The notes under the pieces are model-generated. The model saw nothing but the letters and a program-made list of their open reading frames with translations, was not told the DNA's origin and did not search any database. From contig JAFSHN010000043.1 of assembly GCA_017440275.1 (NCBI GenBank), forward strand, positions 1-64,000: a DNA stretch of 64,000 nt. The letters run 5' to 3'. Source of the stretch: Bacillota bacterium (lineage in GTDB: Bacteria; Bacillota; Clostridia; Peptostreptococcales; Anaerovoracaceae). The position numbers and the translations under genes were made by a program. This document shows, one piece after another, positions 25,334 through 34,444 of this stretch (position 1 is the first letter of the stretch; each line of letters begins with the position of its first letter).

Positions 25334-28300
25334 ATGAACGCAAGAAAATGGTTATCTTTGTTTATTTGCTTTGTAATGATGTTTACTTGCATTACACCTG
25401 CTTTTGCAAATAGCGGAGTTTCTCTCGTAGCAGATGTTGATGACTCGGTGTGGACACCGGAAGACTTTACATACGGTGAGTATGAAAAATTGCTCTATGG
25501 TTGCGATTATACGAGAGAAATTATTGTTAAAGGGGTTTCAATTACGGGTTTTTCTAAAAGCGGTGAAACAAAATTGGAAACTAACAAAGATTTAGTTGTT
25601 CCTGCTAACGATGAAAATGGTAATGTTATTGTTGCAATCGGCCAATCAGCCTTCTCAAACAAGGGATTAAAATCTGTAGAGTTTCCTACAGGGATGATGG
25701 TGGATTATGACGATACTATTACTCAAAAGGTTACTAAAAGAGGTAACTTTATTATCGCTGAAAATGCCTTTGCGGGAAATGAACTGACAGAAGTAAGGTT
25801 ACCTGAGGGTGTTATTGCTGTTTTACCACATGCTTTTAATAATAACAAAATAGAAACGGTGAAGCTTCCAAGAACAATTTGGTGGCTTGAAACATATGCG
25901 TTTGCTAATAATAGAATCACGGAGGTTGATTTCCCTACAACCTGTGATTTTCAGTTGGAAATGCATGGTATGACTTTTGCGCACAACTTCATTAAGTCTG
26001 TGAGACTTCCGGACTTTACAGAGGTTGTTAATATGTATGCATTCTTCTTAAACACAGGTATGGAACCAATTACCGAAGTTGCAGATCCTGATAAATTTGA
26101 ATATTTTACAAAGTATCAAGTTGATGGACAGACATATGATGCAGGTATGGTATATATGTATGCTGATAATTCTGAACTTGAAGTGAAAGACAGAATTCAT
26201 CACTATGGTAAATCGACCGCATCACAAAAGTCTTATGTTCAAAAACTCATCATAAATGAAGGTGATTGGGAAAATGAAAATCCGGACGAATGGAACATCG
26301 ATGACTTTACCGTAGAAGGAACTACAGTAACAGGATTATCCGAATCCGGTATTGCCAAAAGAAAAATCAATAAAGATTTAGTTATACCTGAAATAACGTC
26401 GGATTACAGATATATTACAGAGATTGCATCAGCTTCACCGGGAGGATATGGTATTTTTGCAACTGAAACTGAAAAGTTTGATTCTGTTTATCTACCATCT
26501 GGTCTAAAAGTTGTAGGAAACTTTGCGTTCCAAAACAGTGGGATTAAAGAAGTTACCTTTTCTCCTGCGTTATTATCTATAGGAACAGCATCTTTTCAGT
26601 CTAATGAGCTAACAAGCATTATTTTACCTGATACGGTTACTTCTTTGGGACAAGGTGTATTTGCAACGAATCCTAAATTAGAACGTATTAATTTACCAAA
26701 AGGTCTTACAGTCATTCCTGAAGCTGCTTTTGGCTGCAGCGATAAGGAACATTATATGACAAATTTGAAGAATATAGAGCTTCGTGAAGGAATTACCGAA
26801 ATAGGCACTCGTGCTTTTGCAGGAAATAATTTTACAAGAATCGAAACTCCTTCAACTCTTAAAACTATTGGAGATTATGCTTTCTCAACTAAAAATTATC
26901 TGACAACACCTTGCGAATTGATTCTCAACGAAGGGCTGGCTGAAATAGGTAAACGTGCTTTTAGAAACAAGGTCATTGACAAAGTGATTATCCCTAAAAC
27001 AGTAAAAGGGCTTTATTTAGACACTTTTGAAAAGGCGTATTCAGATGATACAGAAGCAGTTGTTACTAAGGTTTTTGTGTCTCTTCAGTCACAATATGAG
27101 GACAAAGAAAACTTCCCTGAATCAAATTATCACAAGATTTATTTGATGGACGCTACCAAGTGGACATCTGAAGACTTCGAATATGGTACGGAAGTTTTTG
27201 AACTTGAATCGGCGGCAGGAGAAGAATCAGCGCTGAAGGTAGAAGCCAATGTAGTGACAGGCTTTTCTGAAAGCGGCAAAGATAAATTCGATGTTAATAA
27301 GGATGTAGTAATTCCGGAAAATGACGACAAGGGACAAAAAGTTCAAGGCGTAGGCAAAGAAGCTTTTAAAGGTCTTGAGATCCAGTATATTACATTCCCT
27401 GAAGAAACGAATGCAAGTGCAATACTTGATGGAACAGGAGCTTTCTTTATAGGAGCAAGTGCTTTTGAAGGAGCGCAACTTACATCGGTTACATTGCCGA
27501 AGGGGGTAGCTTTCGTGGGCCGCAAAGCTTTTGAAAGCAATAAATTGTCTTATGTAGAGTTTACGGAATCTATAATGTTTATAGGAGACAGAGCTTTTGC
27601 AGATAATGTTATTTCTTCGGTAAATTTGCCGGATTTAACTGATTCGGGGTTACAGATAATTGGAGAGGCATTTGCTGGGAATAAAATTAAAACAGTTCAG
27701 ATTCCGTCTAATACTGAAAAAGTTGATGCAAACACGTTTGCAAAGAATGCAGGCATGGAAGTTTTAACAGAGGAGTTAGAGGGGGGTCTTGTCTATATTT
27801 ATATAGATACTGAAGATATAAGTTTTGTCTCAACTTTAATCAGCCATAATGCCAACGAAACAAATCCTTCATCAGTACAGAAACTGATTGCGGGCAAAGA
27901 GCCTGACGTAATGGCACCATGGAACATAAACGACTTTACATATGACGAAAGTGGAACAATTATCACTGGATTGTCAGCTGTCGGAAAGTTAAAATTAAAG
28001 GAAAACCCAAAGGTGGTTATTCCAAACATAGGCTCTGCAGGATTAAATATCACAGCACTTGGTGAAGGTACACTGTATACGGGAATATTCGTATATGAAG
28101 AAAGTGAAAGATACTATACTCCGGAAACTGTAACATTGCCTTCGTCTCTTGAAAAAATAGGCAAGTATGCCTTTGCCCTTAATCCTAATATTACCTACGA
28201 GGCAACTATGACTTCTATCGTTTTCAATAAGGGGTTAAAAGAGATTGGGGATACTGCTTTCCAAAACTCCAAACTCACATCGGTAGAATTATCGGATAGT

Positions 28301-30571
28301 GTAACCTTGCTTGGTGACGGGGCATTCACAGGAAGCGGAGATATAACATATATCAGGCTTTCCGAAAGTCTTACGGAAATACCAAAATCTGCATTCAATG
28401 CAGGTAGCGTTATTGATATGCAGATTAAAGAAATTGTAATTCCGGAAGGGGTTAAGAATATAGGCGAGAGCGCTTTTGCGGGTACGCATGTTGAAAAAAT
28501 TGAAATTCCATCAACTCTTACAACGATTGGTAAAAATGCCTTTTGGAATCATCAACTAAAGGAACTTGAAATACCGGGAAATGTAGAAGTGATTGAAGAT
28601 TATGCATTTAGAATCACTCAGGAAAATGTAAGTGTGAAGTTAGAAAAGTTGGTTTTAAATGAAGGCCTTGTTTCAATCGGAAGAGAAGCTTTTTCCGGAA
28701 ACGCCATCAAGGAAGTATATTTGCCAAGCACTGTTGAGCTTTCTTCGTTAAACAGCTCAAAGGATTGCATTTTCGGTAATGCAAGAGTACCTGCTTCGCC
28801 TATCGTTACAATAAGGGTTTTAGAGGCTTCAAAGGTAGAACAATTCAATACCGAATACGCAAATAAGTACTCTCACATTGTTGTAGCCGATAAGTTGGCA
28901 GGAAGCGGATGGACAAAGGACGACTTTATTTATGATGAAGAAACCGGCACACTTTTGGGTTGGTCAGAAAGCGGAGAAACCAAGCGACTTGAAAATAAAG
29001 TTCTTGTACTTCCTGATAAGACACCTGAAGGCAATGATATCATTGCTATTGGAGAGGCTGCTTTTAAGATTCCGGATGATGAAATAAGAATCACTAAGTT
29101 CGGGGTAGATTCTCCAAATGGAATGACTTCAGTTAGTCTGCCGGCAAAAGTTACAGATATAGGAGATGAGGCTTTTTCACAAAATGCATTGGTAACAGTT
29201 GATTTGACTACAGTTACATCCATAGGTTATAGAGCTTTCTATGGAAATGATTTGACTAAAGTTGAATTGCCTGACACTGTTACATCTATGGGAGCAGGAG
29301 CGTTTGCTACAAATGATATTACAGAGTTGAAGCTTTCTGCAGGAGTAACAGTAATTCCTCAGGGTGCATTCTCCATGAATATCCGAATGGAACAAGTAAT
29401 TATCCCTGAAACAGTGACTGAAATTGGAACAACTGCCTTCGCAGGAGCAAGGCTTACGTCACTTGATATTCCAAAATCGGTAACAAAGATTGGTGAAAAG
29501 GCTTTCCATCTTCATCACTTGACTGAACTGACAATACCAGGTAATGTTAAGGAACTAGGAGATTCGGCATTTGAAGGCACTTTCAAAGCCACTACTTTAA
29601 CAAAGCTAATTATTGAAGAAGGCGTTGAAGTTATCGGGGACAACTGCTTCAAGGAAGCACTTCTTGAAACAGTACATTTCCCAAACAGCATTACGTCCGT
29701 TGGAACAGACCTGTTCTTAAATAATAAAGGTCTTGACGGCAGCAAGGTAGTCGAAGTAACAACAGATAACTATGAACATACCAAATTTGTGGATGATACA
29801 TATACTGTAAAGTATTTAGCTCCTTCCATCGAAAATTTTATGGATAAAGTTGTCTTAGAGTACACTGAAAAAGTATATACCGGTTCGCCATTGGAACCAA
29901 CTGTAGTAATTGAAGGGTTGACAGAAAATATTGATTTTGAGGTATCATACTCAAATAATGATAATGTAGGAACTGCCACGATTACAATCACAGGTATAGA
30001 AAAGTATGCTGGAGCAATAATAAAACATTTCAAGATTAATGAACGATATAATCCGTTTATTGATATCAGAAAAAATGCATTTTACTATGATGCTGTATTG
30101 TGGGCAGTAGAAAATAAGATTACTGACGGTGTCTCTCCAACCAAATTTGCCCCAGATGAAACATGCACAAGAGGACAGATTGTGACATTTATATGGAGAG
30201 TAGCTGGGGAACCTAAATCAACAGGAGGGAATCCATTTACAGATGTAAAAAGAAATGCGTACTATGCAGAGGCTGTAAAGTGGGCTGCAGAGAATGGAAT
30301 TACCGACGGTGTCTCTCCAACCAAATTTGCCCCAGATGACCCGTGTACAAGAGGGCAGATTGTGACGTTCTTGTGGCGAGCAGCTGGAGAGCCTGAAAGC
30401 AATGTGAATAATGTATTTGTGGATGTAAAGAATAATACATACTATTCGGAAGCTGTAAAATGGGCCTTGGAAAACGGAATTACAGACGGTATTTCTCCAA
30501 CCAAGTTTGCACCGGATGCTCCATGTACAAGAGGTCAGGTTGTGACTTTCTTATACAGAGCAGAAAAATAA
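25334..30571 (+). CDS. Giant BspA-type leucine-rich-repeat surface protein with three SLH domains
   Basis: A 1745-residue secreted protein. A signal peptide (MNARKWLSLFICFVMMFTCITPAFA) precedes five modules. Each begins with a Trp-x-x-x-Asp-Phe segment and GxSxSGxxKxxxNKxxVxP (starting near residues 39, 319, 610, 862 and 1192), followed by many 22-23-residue LRR_5 repeats (pattern IGxxAFxxNxLTxVxLPxxVxx). A beta-sandwich domain lies at ~1499-1570. Three SLH domains (~1574-1745) carry KFAPDxxCTRGQIVTFxWRxAGEP and should bind secondary cell-wall polymer. BspA-type proteins act in adhesion. The second sequence copy downstream is a shorter paralogue. The target is unknown. Confidence 0.92.
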   Translation: MNARKWLSLFICFVMMFTCITPAFANSGVSLVADVDDSVWTPEDFTYGEYEKLLYGCDYTREIIVKGVSITGFSKSGETKLETNKDLVVPANDENGNVIVAIGQSAFSNKGLKSVEFPTGMMVDYDDTITQKVTKRGNFIIAENAFAGNELTEVRLPEGVIAVLPHAFNNNKIETVKLPRTIWWLETYAFANNRITEVDFPTTCDFQLEMHGMTFAHNFIKSVRLPDFTEVVNMYAFFLNTGMEPITEVADPDKFEYFTKYQVDGQTYDAGMVYMYADNSELEVKDRIHHYGKSTASQKSYVQKLIINEGDWENENPDEWNIDDFTVEGTTVTGLSESGIAKRKINKDLVIPEITSDYRYITEIASASPGGYGIFATETEKFDSVYLPSGLKVVGNFAFQNSGIKEVTFSPALLSIGTASFQSNELTSIILPDTVTSLGQGVFATNPKLERINLPKGLTVIPEAAFGCSDKEHYMTNLKNIELREGITEIGTRAFAGNNFTRIETPSTLKTIGDYAFSTKNYLTTPCELILNEGLAEIGKRAFRNKVIDKVIIPKTVKGLYLDTFEKAYSDDTEAVVTKVFVSLQSQYEDKENFPESNYHKIYLMDATKWTSEDFEYGTEVFELESAAGEESALKVEANVVTGFSESGKDKFDVNKDVVIPENDDKGQKVQGVGKEAFKGLEIQYITFPEETNASAILDGTGAFFIGASAFEGAQLTSVTLPKGVAFVGRKAFESNKLSYVEFTESIMFIGDRAFADNVISSVNLPDLTDSGLQIIGEAFAGNKIKTVQIPSNTEKVDANTFAKNAGMEVLTEELEGGLVYIYIDTEDISFVSTLISHNANETNPSSVQKLIAGKEPDVMAPWNINDFTYDESGTIITGLSAVGKLKLKENPKVVIPNIGSAGLNITALGEGTLYTGIFVYEESERYYTPETVTLPSSLEKIGKYAFALNPNITYEATMTSIVFNKGLKEIGDTAFQNSKLTSVELSDSVTLLGDGAFTGSGDITYIRLSESLTEIPKSAFNAGSVIDMQIKEIVIPEGVKNIGESAFAGTHVEKIEIPSTLTTIGKNAFWNHQLKELEIPGNVEVIEDYAFRITQENVSVKLEKLVLNEGLVSIGREAFSGNAIKEVYLPSTVELSSLNSSKDCIFGNARVPASPIVTIRVLEASKVEQFNTEYANKYSHIVVADKLAGSGWTKDDFIYDEETGTLLGWSESGETKRLENKVLVLPDKTPEGNDIIAIGEAAFKIPDDEIRITKFGVDSPNGMTSVSLPAKVTDIGDEAFSQNALVTVDLTTVTSIGYRAFYGNDLTKVELPDTVTSMGAGAFATNDITELKLSAGVTVIPQGAFSMNIRMEQVIIPETVTEIGTTAFAGARLTSLDIPKSVTKIGEKAFHLHHLTELTIPGNVKELGDSAFEGTFKATTLTKLIIEEGVEVIGDNCFKEALLETVHFPNSITSVGTDLFLNNKGLDGSKVVEVTTDNYEHTKFVDDTYTVKYLAPSIENFMDKVVLEYTEKVYTGSPLEPTVVIEGLTENIDFEVSYSNNDNVGTATITITGIEKYAGAIIKHFKINERYNPFIDIRKNAFYYDAVLWAVENKITDGVSPTKFAPDETCTRGQIVTFIWRVAGEPKSTGGNPFTDVKRNAYYAEAVKWAAENGITDGVSPTKFAPDDPCTRGQIVTFLWRAAGEPESNVNNVFVDVKNNTYYSEAVKWALENGITDGISPTKFAPDAPCTRGQVVTFLYRAEK

Positions 30572-30585
30572 TATAATTGCTTTAA

Positions 30586-30622
30586 TAGGCCGAATTTCTA
30601 TTTTGAAGTTCGGTCTTTTTAC
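30586..30622 (+). terminator. Rho-independent terminator between the LRR genes
   Basis: Stem GGCCGAATTTC / GAAGTTCGGTC with a short loop, followed by TTTTT. It separates the two LRR genes, so each relies on its own promoter. Confidence 0.75.
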
Positions 30623-30693
30623 TGCCGTGACCAAAATTGTACGTGCGATAGACAAAATGAATAGTAGGAACAAGCACTATAACTATTATCAAT

Positions 30694-30722
30694 TTGATGT
30701 GATTGGATAATAAAGGTAAAAT
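30694..30722 (+). promoter_or_regulatory. Promoter of the smaller LRR gene
   Basis: TTGATG (30694-30699) and TAAAAT (30717-30722), 17-base spacer. It shares ATCAATTTGA and AAAGGTAAAAT with the promoter of the large paralogue although the spacers differ, pointing to joint control. Confidence 0.65.
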
Positions 30723-30756
30723 AATTACATTGATTATTATCAAGGAGGAGATAAAA

Positions 30757-31905
30757 ATGAACAAGAAAAAATGGATGTCCATTCTGCTTTGCTTAGTAAT
30801 GGTATTCACATGCGTAACACCTGTATTTGCTGACACAGCGGCTACATGGACTGCTGAAGACTTTACATACGGAGAAGAAGAAATGAAGGTTTATGTTGGT
30901 GATTCAAAGGAATTCTCTGTAGATGCTTGGGTTGTAAAGGGATTATCAACAGCAGGACAGGAAAAATTTGCAGCAGGTAATACTGATATCGTGATTCCGG
31001 CAAAAGATCCGAATGGGAAAAAAGTACAGGGTGTTGGAGCAAATGCTTTTAAAGGCACAAGTTCATCAAAACCTTTTGGTATTACTTCTGTTGTATTCCC
31101 TGAAACCGAACCTGTAGCTTATGGAAATACAACTAGAGGAGATTTCTTCATTGGAAATGCGGCATTCAGATACAACAATTTGACAGCATTAGAATTACCA
31201 GAAGGAGTAGTATTATTAGATTTACAGTGTTTTGCTAATAACAAGTTATTAACAAGTGTAAAAATGCCAAAATCAATGATGTCTATTTACCAAGGTGCTT
31301 TTAATTCCTGTGGACTTACAAGTGTTGATTTCCCTGATCAAACTAATCTTGCATTACAGATAGATACAATGGCATTCCCAAGTTCTAAATTAGTAAGTGT
31401 GCAGCTTCCATCCAACATTGAAAAATTACATCAGTGGTCTTTTAGAAAGACAGGAACAAAAGTAAATATATACATTGACGTCGCTGATAAAAATGGATTA
31501 GGCTCATATGTAAGCACGGATACATCATATCAAATGCTTGTATACGGTAAAGACCCAGCAAAAGTTTCTTTTATGGGAGACAAAGCAACTTTAGAATACA
31601 CTGAAGTTACTTTTGAAGCTGGCAAGACTTATGAACCTGCAGTTACAATTGAAGGTTTAGTAAAGGATACAGACTTCACAGTTACATACGAAAACAATGC
31701 AGCGGTTGGTACTGCAAAGGCTGTTGTTAAGGGTACTGGTAGCTATTACGGCGAATTAGAATTAGAATTTGCTATTAAGTCGGCTCCTGCTCCAACTCCA
31801 ACAGTTCCTGTAACAGGTGACACTGCTCCTATGGCATTAATGGTAGCATTAATGGCTGTTGCAGCAGCTGGTGGTCTCGTAGCTTATCGCAAAAGAAACA
31901 ACTAA
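30757..31905 (+). CDS. BspA-type LRR surface protein with sortase-type C-terminus
   Basis: A 382-residue paralogue of the large LRR protein. The signal peptide (MNKKKWMSILLCLVMVFTC) and the first module (WTAEDFTYGEEEMKVYVG, GLSTAGQEKF) are closely similar. It has one LRR_5 block and one beta-sandwich domain (LEYTEVTFEAGKTYEPAVTI) related to that in the large protein. The end is different: VPVTGD, a hydrophobic helix and the tail YRKRNN. This is a variant of the LPxTG sorting signal, so it is probably linked to peptidoglycan by a sortase. No sortase gene is in the window. The ATG follows AAGGAGGAG. Confidence 0.88.
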   Translation: MNKKKWMSILLCLVMVFTCVTPVFADTAATWTAEDFTYGEEEMKVYVGDSKEFSVDAWVVKGLSTAGQEKFAAGNTDIVIPAKDPNGKKVQGVGANAFKGTSSSKPFGITSVVFPETEPVAYGNTTRGDFFIGNAAFRYNNLTALELPEGVVLLDLQCFANNKLLTSVKMPKSMMSIYQGAFNSCGLTSVDFPDQTNLALQIDTMAFPSSKLVSVQLPSNIEKLHQWSFRKTGTKVNIYIDVADKNGLGSYVSTDTSYQMLVYGKDPAKVSFMGDKATLEYTEVTFEAGKTYEPAVTIEGLVKDTDFTVTYENNAAVGTAKAVVKGTGSYYGELELEFAIKSAPAPTPTVPVTGDTAPMALMVALMAVAAAGGLVAYRKRNN

Positions 31906-31944
31906 TCAAATTTATACGTAATAAGGGCGTTTGATTGCCTGATC

Positions 31945-31978
31945 AAGGAGCATATCTAAGTGATGTGCTCCTTTTTGT
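31945..31978 (+). terminator. Rho-independent terminator
   Basis: Stem AAGGAGCATATC / GATGTGCTCCTT followed by TTTG, after the smaller LRR gene. Confidence 0.85.
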
Positions 31979-32006
31979 ATAAAGAAAACCACGCGTTTGA
32001 TGTGCA

Positions 32007-32047
32007 CCCCCTTTACTGGACAAAACCAGTAGAGGGGGATTTTTTAT
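32007..32047 (+). terminator. Second terminator-like hairpin
   Basis: CCCCCT…ACTGG, loop ACAAAA, CCAGT…AGGGGG then ATTTTTT. It is stronger than the first hairpin and gives a double stop before rnr. The remaining 150 bases to rnr show nothing else except the -10 box. Confidence 0.85.
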
Positions 32048-32188
32048 GTGGCCGCTTTCCTACCTTTTAAGAATATTTAGCCTTAGACTTAGGAGAAAGA
32101 CTTTTTAAACACTTCAAATACTCCTACCTTTTTTGCACGTGATGGATTTAGTGAGGAAAACCGCCCTTTTATTTTTCTCGTTTTCGTT

Positions 32189-32194
32189 TATAAT
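32189..32194 (+). promoter_or_regulatory. -10 box placed so that rnr mRNA would be leaderless
   Basis: A perfect TATAAT ends six bases before the rnr ATG. Transcription normally begins about seven bases after the -10 box, which is the A of that ATG. No clear -35 box and no ribosome site are seen. Confidence 0.45.
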
Positions 32195-32200
32195 AAAAGC

Positions 32201-34111
32201 ATGAGTAAGAAAAAGAGAAAAACAAGAATTCCGACCCTCGCCGTCGGTACAATTGAAAAACATGCAAAAGGTTTTGGCTTTGTGAGACAAGACGATGGAG
32301 AAGACATATTTGTAGGTCCTAAAAATATGATGGGTGCTATGAACGGTGATACTGTGGAAGTTGAACTTGTGCCGCCGCATTTGAGCCTCAAGTCCAAAGA
32401 AGGCGTAGTAGTCAAGGTCCTCGAAAGAAACTACAGAGAAATAGTAGGAACTTTTCAAAAGAATGGGAAGTTTGGTTTTGTGGTGCCTGATGACAAGAAA
32501 AATCCCGATGATATATTCATCAAGAGAGATTTCTTTAAGAACGCCCAGAATGGAGATAAAGTAGTCGCTAAAATCAGTAAATATCCTGACAAATATACCA
32601 GTGCGGAAGGCCGCATTACAGAAGTTATTGCCAAAGCAGGGCAGGTGGGAAGCGACATCAGCGTGCTCATAAGACAGCGCGGGCTTTTTGAAACTTTCCC
32701 AAGCCGCGTAAACGCAGAAGCTAAATTTATTTCCAGATTCACTATAGATGAAGAAGACCTTAAAGACCGCCTTGATTTGAGAAAACAGAAGATTTTTACT
32801 ATCGACGGTGCGACTGCCAAGGATCTGGACGACGCTGTTTCCATTGAAAGACTTGAGAATGGCAATTATCTTCTCGGTGTTCACATTGCTGATGTAAGCA
32901 ATTACGTGGCGGAAGGCGGACACTTAGACCATGAGGCTTTGAAGAGGGGTACCAGTGTTTATCTGATAAATCGCGTAATACCGATGCTTCCAAAAGTGCT
33001 TTCCAACGGAATTTGCAGTCTCAATCCTGAAGAAGACAGACTGACTCTTTCCTGTATAATGGAAATCGACTCGTCGGGTGATGTGATAAACCATACTATC
33101 GAAAAGTCGGTAATAAGGTCTTGTGCGCGATTGGTTTACGATGACGTGTCGGATATTCTGGAAAATGATGATGCGGAACTTTCTGCCACATATGACTTCA
33201 TACTGGAAGAAATTAAGCTGATGGGAGAACTGGCGGCTATCCTGCGCAAAAAGCGTAAGCAACAAGGCAGCCTGGATTTTGACCTTGATGAGGCTGAAAT
33301 CGAAGTGGATGAGCAGGAGGTGCCTGTAAGAATCGAAGTTGTCCCTAGGAGAACAGCAAACAAGCTCATTGAGGAATTTATGCTGATTGCCAATGAAACA
33401 GTGGCAGAGCACTTTTACTGGATGGAAATTCCTTTTGTATACCGTGTTCATGAAAAGCCTGACGTTGAAAAGATGACCCAGCTTCGTAACTATCTGCACG
33501 ACTTTGGAATTCCTTTCAGAGGAAACCCGGACAATGTGCATCCAAAGATGCTGTCAACCATTATTGATGGGCTGGCGGGGGAACCGTACGAAGCAATTGT
33601 TAACCGCGTAATCCTCAGAACTATGAAAAAAGCATATTACGGAACTTCCTGCGATGGGCACTTTGGCCTTGCTTTCAAATATTATTGCCACTTCACTTCC
33701 CCTATCAGACGTTATCCGGACCTGATTATTCACCGAATGATCAAAGCGGTAATCGAAGGAAAGATGACAGAAGATAAGGTGGCAAAGTATCGTCTCGACA
33801 CAGAACTGGCAGCAGCCCAGTCCTCTGAGACAGAGCGCCAGGCACAGGAACTTGAGCGTGATGTAGAAAAACTGAAGAAAGCGCAATATATGGTTAAGCG
33901 CATCGGCGAAGAATTCGAGGGCATCGTCAGCGGTGTTACTGACTTTGGCGTATATGTGGAATTACCTAATACAATTGAAGGATTGGTTTTTGCCAGAAAT
34001 CTGACAAGACCTTATCAATTGGGGGAAAAGGTCCGTGTTGAGGTTCTGGATGCCAGACCTGAGGACAGACAGATAGATTTTATGATAATAGATGAAGAGC
34101 GGCAGTGTTAA
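32201..34111 (+). CDS. rnr: Ribonuclease R
   Basis: RNase R is a 3'-5' exoribonuclease that degrades structured RNA and takes part in trans-translation with tmRNA-SmpB. Order: two cold-shock domains (GTIEKHAKGFGFV, VGTFQKNGKFGFVVPDD); the RNB catalytic domain, with DGATAKDLDDAVSIE carrying the metal-binding Asp residues; and a C-terminal S1 domain (FEGIVSGVTDFGVYVEL). At 636 residues it lacks the N-terminal helix-turn-helix and the Lys-rich tail of longer homologues. There is no in-frame start codon upstream and the first domain begins at residue 16, so the ATG at 32201 must be right although it has no ribosome site. Confidence 0.95.
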   Translation: MSKKKRKTRIPTLAVGTIEKHAKGFGFVRQDDGEDIFVGPKNMMGAMNGDTVEVELVPPHLSLKSKEGVVVKVLERNYREIVGTFQKNGKFGFVVPDDKKNPDDIFIKRDFFKNAQNGDKVVAKISKYPDKYTSAEGRITEVIAKAGQVGSDISVLIRQRGLFETFPSRVNAEAKFISRFTIDEEDLKDRLDLRKQKIFTIDGATAKDLDDAVSIERLENGNYLLGVHIADVSNYVAEGGHLDHEALKRGTSVYLINRVIPMLPKVLSNGICSLNPEEDRLTLSCIMEIDSSGDVINHTIEKSVIRSCARLVYDDVSDILENDDAELSATYDFILEEIKLMGELAAILRKKRKQQGSLDFDLDEAEIEVDEQEVPVRIEVVPRRTANKLIEEFMLIANETVAEHFYWMEIPFVYRVHEKPDVEKMTQLRNYLHDFGIPFRGNPDNVHPKMLSTIIDGLAGEPYEAIVNRVILRTMKKAYYGTSCDGHFGLAFKYYCHFTSPIRRYPDLIIHRMIKAVIEGKMTEDKVAKYRLDTELAAAQSSETERQAQELERDVEKLKKAQYMVKRIGEEFEGIVSGVTDFGVYVELPNTIEGLVFARNLTRPYQLGEKVRVEVLDARPEDRQIDFMIIDEERQC

Positions 34112-34128
34112 CACTGCCGTTTTGCTTT
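34100..34128 (+). terminator. Terminator embedding the rnr stop codon
   Basis: CGGCAGTGTTAACACTGCCG is a perfect 20-base palindrome with the rnr TAA at its centre, followed by TTTTGCTTT. Confidence 0.8.
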
Positions 34129-34152
34129 AGAAGAGCAGGTCTTGATGAGGTG

Positions 34153-34330
34153 TTGATACCTTTGGAATGCAGTTAAAGCAAAATGTATCAGTTTTTCTCG
34201 TGAATTTTGAATGAATTGATACCTGCAAGAGCTATCGGGAAAATATGTATCAAATTTTTATGCGAAAAGTTGAAAATTTTGATACAAAAACGTCCAAACA
34301 GATGAATAGGTATGAAAAGATGCGAATGCT
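34153..34330 (+). repeat. Degenerate tandem repeat with a 63-base period
   Basis: Nearly three units fill the gap between rnr and the racemase gene. Each unit begins TTGATACC (34153, 34216; TTGATACA at 34279), has ATGTATCA 30 bases later (34183, 34245; weak in unit 3), then a CGAA or TGAA box (34201, 34263, 34323). TGATAC and GTATCA within a unit are complementary, so each could fold into a stem-loop. No gene is seen here, and the element type is not one I recognise. Confidence 0.7.
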
Positions 34331-34384
34331 TTCACAATATCATTTAAAGGCTAATAAAAAGAACTGACAAGACAGAACGAGTGT

Positions 34385-34412
34385 TTGCAAAATGAAAAAA
34401 GTGTGCTATAAT
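34385..34412 (+). promoter_or_regulatory. Promoter of the racemase gene
   Basis: TTGCAA (34385-34390), 16 bases, then TGCTATAAT, an extended -10 ending at 34412. The shared GAACTGACAAGACAG element lies just upstream (34361-34375), where a regulator could act. Confidence 0.65.
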
Positions 34413-34444
34413 ATATGCTAGCAAAGTTTTGGGAAAAGGATAAT

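Noticed and set aside
34153..34300. The 63-base repeat as a decayed coding repeat (63 equals 21 codons)
   Set aside because: All frames contain stops, and the conserved parts are complementary boxes, not codon-periodic sequence.
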